Program-made: the position numbers and the translations under genes
Part shown: positions 14,650-19,263 of the stretch, in pieces
How positions within the stretch are numbered: position 1 is the first letter of the stretch
Layout: every line of letters begins with the position of its first letter
From: an uncultured Sulfitobacter sp.
GTDB taxonomy: Bacteria; Pseudomonadota; Alphaproteobacteria; Rhodobacterales; Rhodobacteraceae
Length of the DNA stretch: 19,263 nucleotides
Assembly (NCBI GenBank): GCA_937923365.1
Contig: CALAIJ010000293.1
Span: 1 to 19,263, forward strand
Reading direction: 5' to 3'
Notes under the pieces: generated by a model
Databases searched by the model: none
Seen by the model: the letters and a program-made list of their open reading frames with translations, nothing else
What the model was told of the DNA's origin: nothing

Positions 14650-15827
14650 AGCAATGTTGGCGTTGGTTCGGCCCTCAGGACCCGATTGCATTGCAGGACC
14701 TGCATCAGGTCGGCGTCGAAGGGATTGTGACGGCCCTTCACCATATCCCCCCTGGTGCGGCTTGGCGTTTTCAGGACATTGAGGAGCGTCAAAACCTATT
14801 GAAAGCAAACGGTTACGCATGGGATGTCGTGGAAAGCCTACCCGTTTCAGAGGCCATCAAAACGCAAAGCCCTGAAATGCCGGCACATATCGAAGCCTAC
14901 AAATCCAGCCTGCGCGCCCTGGCGGCGCAAGGCATCAAGGTGGTTTGTTATAACTTCATGCCGATCCTTGACTGGACCCGCACAGAGCTGCGCGCAAAAC
15001 AACCTCATGGCGGCGTTGCGATGGCTTTCTCTGCTGTGGATTTTGCCGCTTTTGATTTGTTCATACTGCAGCGCAAGGGTGCGGAAGACGCATATCTGCC
15101 CGCGATCCTTGATGCTGCAACATCACGATTTGCGGCGCTATCGGACACCGAAAAAGCCACGTTGCAACACAATATCACCGCAGGCCTTCCCGGGGCCAAT
15201 GACCAGTGGAGCGTCTCGGATGTCCGCGCCTTGCTGGGGACCTATGACGGCATCTCCCCTGCCCTGCTGCGCAACAATCTGATCGACTTTCTGTCGCAGG
15301 TTGCCCCCCTTGCCCAGGACCTTGGCGTGAGGTTGTGTTGTCACCCTGATGACCCTCCGTTCTCGTTGATGGGACTGCCCAGAGTGATGTCAAGCGCGTG
15401 CGATTATGCGGCGGTTCTGGATGCGGTGGACCTGGCCGCCAACGGCGCCACTTTGTGCACAGGATCGCTGGGCGTGGCTGCCGGATTTGACGGGCCTGCC
15501 TTTGTAAAGCGGCACGGCCCCCGCATTCATTTCGCGCACCTGCGCAATACAAGGCGCACGCGGTCATTAGACCCTAACATGCCCGATTTCCACGAATCCC
15601 CGCATCTGGACGGCGATACGGACATGGTCGGGACCGTCCAGGCCCTGATCCGTGAAGAGGCAAGAAGGTCTGCTGAAGGCCGCGAGGATTCCGTGATCCC
15701 GATGCGGCCCGATCATGGTCAGGAGCTGCTTGGCGATCTTGGGGGGCACAGTACGCCGGGCTATCCGTTAATCGGCCGTATGCGCGGGCTTGCCGAATTG
15801 CGCGGGGTGATGGCGGCCTGTCCCTAG
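14646..15827 (+). CDS. uxuA: Mannonate dehydratase
   Basis: It dehydrates D-mannonate to KDG, the dehydratase step of the glucuronate branch; it is cytoplasmic and metal dependent. The 393 residues match the E. coli length (394). The N-terminus W-R-W-F-G-P-Q-D-P and T-A-L-H-H-I-P at 29-35 are diagnostic. Probable metal ligands are H233 in C-H-P-D-D-P-P, C271 in C-T-G-S-L-G, H298 in F-A-H-L-R-N, and D356-H357 in M-R-P-D-H-G. It overlaps the preceding dehydrogenase gene by four bases (ATGA). It is the last gene of unit C, and its TAG stop shares the palindrome CTAG with the stop of the opposing initiator gene. Together with UxaC, the reductase and KdgK it completes a glucuronate-to-KDPG route in this window. 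Confidence 0.94.
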   Translation: MKQCWRWFGPQDPIALQDLHQVGVEGIVTALHHIPPGAAWRFQDIEERQNLLKANGYAWDVVESLPVSEAIKTQSPEMPAHIEAYKSSLRALAAQGIKVVCYNFMPILDWTRTELRAKQPHGGVAMAFSAVDFAAFDLFILQRKGAEDAYLPAILDAATSRFAALSDTEKATLQHNITAGLPGANDQWSVSDVRALLGTYDGISPALLRNNLIDFLSQVAPLAQDLGVRLCCHPDDPPFSLMGLPRVMSSACDYAAVLDAVDLAANGATLCTGSLGVAAGFDGPAFVKRHGPRIHFAHLRNTRRTRSLDPNMPDFHESPHLDGDTDMVGTVQALIREEARRSAEGREDSVIPMRPDHGQELLGDLGGHSTPGYPLIGRMRGLAELRGVMAACP

Positions 15828-16582
15828 CTTGTAAGCGTTATGTTGCGCGGGCGGCCATCCACCGTTGGCATCTCTGCGTTAACGGCTGCAGCAAGCAATG
15901 CATTGAAATGGGTTTCAATGTAGCGCGACACAAAACCATTTGGCGCCTGAAGCGTGATTGCATTTTCGCTGGTGCCAGCGACCGTCAGTTTCGCGAACCA
16001 GCTTTCGAACACGGCAGGGTGTTCAGATTGCAGCCGCCGGCGCACAGCCCCCCATGTTCCATCCGGTGTTGTTGGTTCAGGTCTTGAGGCGGTCACAGAC
16101 TGAAAATCCACTTTCACGACAGTACGTTCGCCGCAGACATGGACCATCCGGTCCTCAAAGTCCGGCCCTACGGCCTGCCAGCACGGGCGCGAGAGCTCGT
16201 AAATGCGGCGGTAGTTCAACCGGTACGCGCCAACGCGGCCGCGCACCCCCGGTCTGAAACAGGTAATCACCCCCATTTGCATCAGGCGTTTCATCTCGCG
16301 TTTCACTGTGCGTTCATTCACGGCCCAAAGCCGCGCAAGTTCTGCGTGCCCGACGGAGACTTCCTCAACACGCCAATTATAGCGCGCCGTGATTAGCGCA
16401 CAAAGCCGCATAAGGCTTGTCTGCTCTGTTGGGGTGCCATGAAGCCCGAGAATGCTGAGCGCGGTCAGCAGGTCGTACTTGAGTACCCCTGCACTTGGCC
16501 CGACCCGTTTTGTCTGTTGCACAAAGACTGCCCTGTTCTCCTGCGGTTGCAGGTATGCCTCACGTATCAATCCACCGATCAT
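15824..16582 (-). CDS. DnaA-like plasmid replication initiator
   Basis: A predicted replication initiator of 252 residues with two recognisable parts. Residues about 78-124 form a winged-helix DNA-binding region (helix-turn-helix around E-L-A-R-L-W-A-V-N-E-R-T-V-K, then a basic wing). Residues about 177-235 resemble DnaA domain I: W-G-A-V-R-R-R-L, a central E-S-W-F, and L-Q-A-P-N-G-F-V-S-R-Y. There is no AAA+ ATPase or DnaA domain IV, so it is not chromosomal DnaA. Together with adjacent parAB this matches the DnaA-like replicon type described for Rhodobacterales plasmids. The start at 16582 is the first ATG but has only GGG directly before it, so a start slightly downstream (TTG at codon 5, or GTG near codon 21) is possible. 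It probably recruits helicase or host replication proteins; that role is inferred. Confidence 0.8.
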   Translation of the reverse strand: MIGGLIREAYLQPQENRAVFVQQTKRVGPSAGVLKYDLLTALSILGLHGTPTEQTSLMRLCALITARYNWRVEEVSVGHAELARLWAVNERTVKREMKRLMQMGVITCFRPGVRGRVGAYRLNYRRIYELSRPCWQAVGPDFEDRMVHVCGERTVVKVDFQSVTASRPEPTTPDGTWGAVRRRLQSEHPAVFESWFAKLTVAGTSENAITLQAPNGFVSRYIETHFNALLAAAVNAEMPTVDGRPRNITLTS

Positions 16583-16615
16583 CCCTACATTGGGGACGAT
16601 TCTGTTGATGATGAG

Positions 16616-16644
16616 ATTTGAGGCGAATTCCCGTACTTTGTCAA
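16616..16644 (-). promoter_or_regulatory. Promoter of the replication initiator
   Basis: On the minus strand a perfect -35 TTGACA (16639-16644) is followed after 17 bases by TCAAAT (16616-16621), a four-of-six match to the -10 consensus. The -10 element ends 33 bases upstream of the initiator ATG at 16582. Spacing and orientation make this the best promoter I can see in the window. Confidence 0.6.
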
Positions 16645-16666
16645 CAATCCAGAAAAAGCGGGAATT
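16626..16666. repeat. Inverted repeat around the initiator promoter
   Basis: AATTCCCG (16626-16633) and CGGGAATT (16659-16666) are perfect 8-base arms separated by 25 bases. The left arm lies in the spacer between the -10 and -35 boxes and the -35 lies between the arms. This placement suggests an operator, perhaps for autoregulation by the initiator, or a binding site in the origin. Confidence 0.6.
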
Positions 16667-16712
16667 GAGGGGGTCTTGTAATTTTCCAAAGAAATAAGGG
16701 TCTAATGGTGAA

Positions 16713-16757
16713 GGGTGACACGAGTGATGTCACCACATTTAGTGTCTGGTGTCACCC
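16713..16757. repeat. GGTGACA/TGTCACC repeat cluster, candidate parS or iterons
   Basis: Three copies of one motif in alternating orientation: GGGTGACAC (16713-16721), TGTCACC (16728-16734) and GTGTCACCC (16749-16757). The first and second form a 7-base inverted repeat with a 7-base spacer. The first and third form a perfect 9-base inverted repeat. The third extended by one base contains the small palindrome GGTG-T-CACC. Such conserved palindromes between initiator and parAB are the usual place for ParB-binding centromeres on DnaA-like plasmids; the binding protein is not proven. Confidence 0.6.
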
Positions 16758-16880
16758 TATTTTGAGCCTATTGCGCCCGTCGCCGTCTAAATCTAGCCCC
16801 GCTGGCTGGCGCATGCGTGTTCCTCAGGCGAATCGACGCAAAAACAGGATTCAGGGAACTTGGAATTTGCGGAATGTGCT

Positions 16881-16929
16881 AAATCCCGTTATCGAAGAGA
16901 TGAGGCCAATAAACAAGAGCAAATCCCAT
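16881..16929. repeat. AAATCCC direct repeats before parA
   Basis: AAATCCCGT (16881-16889) and AAATCCCAT (16921-16929) are in the same orientation exactly 40 bases apart; the second runs into the parA start codon. They resemble the AATTCCCGT arm at 16626-16634. They could be ParA operator half-sites for autorepression, but chance is not excluded for motifs this short. Confidence 0.3.
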
Positions 16930-18232
16930 GAGAGATCATTCCGACCTTCAAGCCATGAACGAGCGGTCCCTGACCCAGCAAGCTGCGGTGCGACGTGCCA
17001 CGTTCTCGCCCGGTGAAGTGAAAACCCTGAGACCCTTCTCGATCTGGGAGATCAGCCAGTTCATGTTTGATGTGCCTGCAGACACTCTGCGCCGCAAACT
17101 GGCAGATGATCCTTCCCTGCCGCAGGGCGAGACTGAGGAAGACGGACGGCAGCGTTGGTTCAGTCTGGCGGAAATAAATGAGCTGCGCCGACGTGTCAAA
17201 CTGCGCGGCAAGAAGCTATTGCCAGAGCGGCCCAAAGGGCGCGCAATGCGGGTTGCCGTCAGTAACTTCAAAGGCGGTGTGGGGAAAACCGTCGTCGCCC
17301 AGCATCTTGCCAATGCCGCAGCCCTCGACGGGTACCGTGTGCTGTGTGTGGATTTTGACCCGCAAGCGACGCTGACCCACTCCATGGGGCTAAACGAGGT
17401 CAAGGAATGGAACACGGTCTGGGGCATTATGTGCCGCGATCTGTGCCGTGAAGCGGACCGGATCATGGCCAGCTATGATGACCCCGACGATTGCCCCTAC
17501 CCCGCCGCCGACGAATTGCCGGAAGATGTTCAAAGTATCGGGGCGCAGCGTGTTCAGGACTTTATCCAGCCAACCTGCTGGCCGACGATTGACGTGATCC
17601 CCAGCTGCGCCAATGCCGCCTTTGTCGAGTTTGCCAGCGCGCAGTACAGAGGGTTGCACAAGGCGTGGACCTTCTTTGGTTGTGTCGCACGGTACCTTGA
17701 TGAATTGCCCGACGACCAATACGACCTGATCGTTTTCGACTGTCCGCCTGCGATCGGGTACCAGTCTCTAAATGCGGCATTTGCCGCGGATATCCTTTAT
17801 GTGCCGTCAGGGCCCGGATACTGGGAATACGATTCCACCACCTCTTACTTGGGCCAATTGGGGGACGCGATGGGTGACATCTCTGACGGGTTTGCCACGC
17901 TGGCAGAGGACGCAGGGATCAAGCTGCCAAAGACCTTTCTGGACGTTCGCTTGCTGATGACGCGGTTCGAGGCCACCAATCCGCTGCACAGTGCGATGAT
18001 GGACGCGTTCCGGAATGTATTCGGGGCGGATGTCTGTGCGCATCCGATCGAAATGACCCGTGCGGTTGAGCAATCGGGCCGTTTCCAGATGAGCGTTTAC
18101 GAGCAGGACTATCGGCAGATGACCCGCGAGACATGGAAGCGCGCCCGTCAGAGCTTTGACAGGGCCTATGGAGAGTTCAAGGAGACTTTGCTGGTATCCT
18201 GGCGCGCCCATTCAGACGGACCGGAGGCATAA
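16928..18232 (+). CDS. parA: Plasmid partition ATPase ParA with N-terminal DNA-binding domain
   Basis: This ATPase moves and segregates plasmid copies with ParB and the centromere. The 434-residue product has an N-terminal region (about 36-92) with a MerR-like helix-turn-helix, F-S-I-W-E-I-S-Q-F, ending in a basic stretch. This is typical of type Ia ParA proteins, which also repress their own operon. The deviant Walker A is K-G-G-V-G-K-T at 115-121, A' is D-F-D-P-Q at 142-146, and Walker B is L-I-V-F-D-C-P-P with D271. Length is normal for the class. ATG 16928 has a weak ribosome site (AAGAG at 16914-16918); ATG 16955 has none, so the first is kept. It lies four bases before parB and diverges from the initiator gene. 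Confidence 0.94.
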   Translation: MRDHSDLQAMNERSLTQQAAVRRATFSPGEVKTLRPFSIWEISQFMFDVPADTLRRKLADDPSLPQGETEEDGRQRWFSLAEINELRRRVKLRGKKLLPERPKGRAMRVAVSNFKGGVGKTVVAQHLANAAALDGYRVLCVDFDPQATLTHSMGLNEVKEWNTVWGIMCRDLCREADRIMASYDDPDDCPYPAADELPEDVQSIGAQRVQDFIQPTCWPTIDVIPSCANAAFVEFASAQYRGLHKAWTFFGCVARYLDELPDDQYDLIVFDCPPAIGYQSLNAAFAADILYVPSGPGYWEYDSTTSYLGQLGDAMGDISDGFATLAEDAGIKLPKTFLDVRLLMTRFEATNPLHSAMMDAFRNVFGADVCAHPIEMTRAVEQSGRFQMSVYEQDYRQMTRETWKRARQSFDRAYGEFKETLLVSWRAHSDGPEA

Positions 18233-18236
18233 TCAG

Positions 18237-19263
18237 ATGAGCAAGAAAAACAAATTCGGGTTTGATCCCGTAACACCGGCCAAAGAGGCCCCCCGCAAGC
18301 GGAATGTCGGCCCTATGGGGGCTGCCATTCGGGACACGGCCGAAAGCCTGACGGAAAGCACGGATGCTAAGGTCGAGCAGCGGCGTCAGAACGCGCAGGA
18401 CGCCAAGACGTTTCGCAAGGCAAGTCGGGCAGGGTTGATCCTGACAGCGGTGCCTTTGGGTGATGTGCACACTGATGATTTGCCCCGTGACCGGCTTGAG
18501 CTTGATGCCGTGGCGGCAGCAGATGAGATGGAGGAGCTAAAGGCCTCCATCCGTGCGCGCGGCCAGAAAGAACCGATCGAGCTTTATCGCGGGGACGACG
18601 GGCGCTTGCAGGTCAAAAAGGGATGGCGGCGGTTCACGGCGCTTTCGCAGCTGTTTGCAGAGACCAAGGACAGCGCTTTCGCAAATATCGTGGCGCGGAT
18701 CGACGAGGCGGGGCAGGGGCGTTTGGCACGCTACATCGACATGGTGGAAGAGAACGTCGTGCGCGAAGATCTGACCTTTGCGGAAATGGCGCAGGTGGCG
18801 ATCACCGCCGCAGGCGATGCGGGCGTTGAAGACGGCGATGCGCACGCCCTTGTCGGGACGCTATATGGCGCGCTGCACAAGATGAAGAAATCCTACATTC
18901 GTGGCTTTGTCACGTTGCTGGAGGCTGTTGGTGAAGATTTGCAATGGCCCAAAGCGGTCCCAAGGAACGTTGGAATTGAGGCGGCCAGAGTGCTCAAAGT
19001 CTCGCCTGACGGGGTCACTGATTTGCGGCTGCGCCTGCGGGCTGCTGCGACGCCTGAAGCGCAGAATGAGGTGCTCAAGAGCTTTGCAGCGGGGCAGGGG
19101 GCAAAACCCGCCACATCCACGCGCGCGCCGAAGCAAAAGTTTGAATTTCATCTTGGAAAAACCAAGGTAACGGCCCGCGAGGGAGAGTGCAGGATCGTAT
19201 CGGCGGTTGATTATGCATCTGTCCCCAAGGGCCGTTTGGAGCGGGCGATCAGAGCGTTCGAAG
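18237..19263 (+). CDS. parB: Plasmid partition protein ParB, C-terminus beyond the window
   Basis: This centromere-binding partner of ParA runs open from ATG 18237 to the window edge: 342 full codons without a stop. It is preceded by GGAGG at 18223-18227 and starts four bases after the parA TAA. The N-terminus is basic (Lys/Arg-rich to about residue 25, probably contacting ParA). The ParB N-terminal domain follows: E-E-L-K-A-S-I-R-A-R-G-Q-K-E-P-I at 99-114, K-G-W-R-R-F-T-A at 128-135 and E-E-N-V-V-R-E-D-L at 171-179. A helix-turn-helix region probably lies around 180-225. Since most ParB proteins are 300-390 residues, little is likely missing. Together with ParA and the nearby repeats it forms the segregation system of this replicon. 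Confidence 0.92.
   Translation, partial: MSKKNKFGFDPVTPAKEAPRKRNVGPMGAAIRDTAESLTESTDAKVEQRRQNAQDAKTFRKASRAGLILTAVPLGDVHTDDLPRDRLELDAVAAADEMEELKASIRARGQKEPIELYRGDDGRLQVKKGWRRFTALSQLFAETKDSAFANIVARIDEAGQGRLARYIDMVEENVVREDLTFAEMAQVAITAAGDAGVEDGDAHALVGTLYGALHKMKKSYIRGFVTLLEAVGEDLQWPKAVPRNVGIEAARVLKVSPDGVTDLRLRLRAAATPEAQNEVLKSFAAGQGAKPATSTRAPKQKFEFHLGKTKVTAREGECRIVSAVDYASVPKGRLERAIRAFE

Larger units (their letters stand above)
16583..16927. other. Initiator-parA intergenic region, candidate origin and partition site
   Basis: This 345-base stretch has no convincing gene. It contains a promoter for the initiator within an inverted repeat (16616-16666), an AT-richer patch near 16676-16706, a group of GGTGACA/TGTCACC repeats (16713-16757), and AAATCCC repeats just before parA (16881, 16921). 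Being the only long non-coding stretch in the window, and lying between the initiator and parA, it is the natural place for the replication origin and the ParB-binding centromere. The function is inferred; no known box fits well enough to name. Confidence 0.55.

Noticed and set aside
16682..16690. TTTTCCAAA, close to a DnaA box
   Set aside because: One mismatch to the loose consensus and only a single copy. In this AT-richer patch it could easily be chance, so it is not called as a binding site.
16762..16885. Sigma-70-like promoter for parAB (TTGAGC or TTGGAA with TAAATC)
   Set aside because: The spacings are about 20 and 14 bases, and the -35 boxes are poor. A parAB promoter must exist but I cannot place it.
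16705..17016. Possible 103-residue protein between the initiator and parA
   Set aside because: It runs over the repeat cluster and into parA out of frame, has no good ribosome site and no recognisable features.
1..19263. CRISPR arrays, tRNA or rRNA genes, insertion sequences, toxin-antitoxin genes
   Set aside because: None seen. There is no regularly spaced repeat array, no transposase-like frame and no cloverleaf-like stretch; nearly all bases are taken by the genes listed.

Overview
The window looks like part of a plasmid or chromid from the Rhodobacterales (Roseobacter group). The right end carries a replication and partitioning module: a small initiator whose C-terminus resembles DnaA domain I, divergent from a parA-parB pair. 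That architecture is known for the 'DnaA-like' plasmids of this order. TRAP-transporter-fed sugar-acid catabolism and densely packed, moderately GC-rich genes fit the same assignment. The link to Rhodobacterales is inference, since no rRNA or other marker lies in the window.

Layout. (A) Positions 1-8955, plus strand, are one very tight operon already running at the left edge: the C-terminus of an enolase-superfamily sugar-acid dehydratase or racemase, TRAP small and large permeases, a PhyH-type Fe(II)/2-oxoglutarate dioxygenase, an altronate dehydratase (UxaA type), a Gfo/Idh/MocA dehydrogenase, a beta-hydroxyacid dehydrogenase, an EamA/DMT permease and 2-keto-3-deoxygluconate (KDG) kinase. 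(B) Positions 8942-11491, minus strand, are uxaC and a fructuronate/tagaturonate-type reductase, converging on operon A with a 14-base overlap. (C) Positions 11595-15827, plus strand, diverge from uxaC: three consecutive Gfo/Idh/MocA dehydrogenases followed by uxuA. (D) Positions 15824-19263 hold the initiator (minus), a 345-base intergenic region rich in inverted repeats, then parA and parB (plus); parB runs off the right edge.

How the genes work together. UxaC isomerises hexuronates, the reductase makes mannonate and/or altronate, UxuA and UxaA dehydrate these to KDG, and KdgK phosphorylates KDG. KDPG aldolase, a TRAP solute-binding protein and any dedicated transcription regulator are not in the window. 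The known hexuronate route does not need four Gfo/Idh/MocA dehydrogenases, a beta-hydroxyacid dehydrogenase, a PhyH dioxygenase or a third type of dehydratase. The likeliest reading is that the cluster handles modified or unusual uronates or aldonates and funnels them into KDG. That peripheral pathway is the best candidate here for undescribed biochemistry. The clustered repeats between the initiator and parA are the best candidate for undescribed cis-acting plasmid sites.
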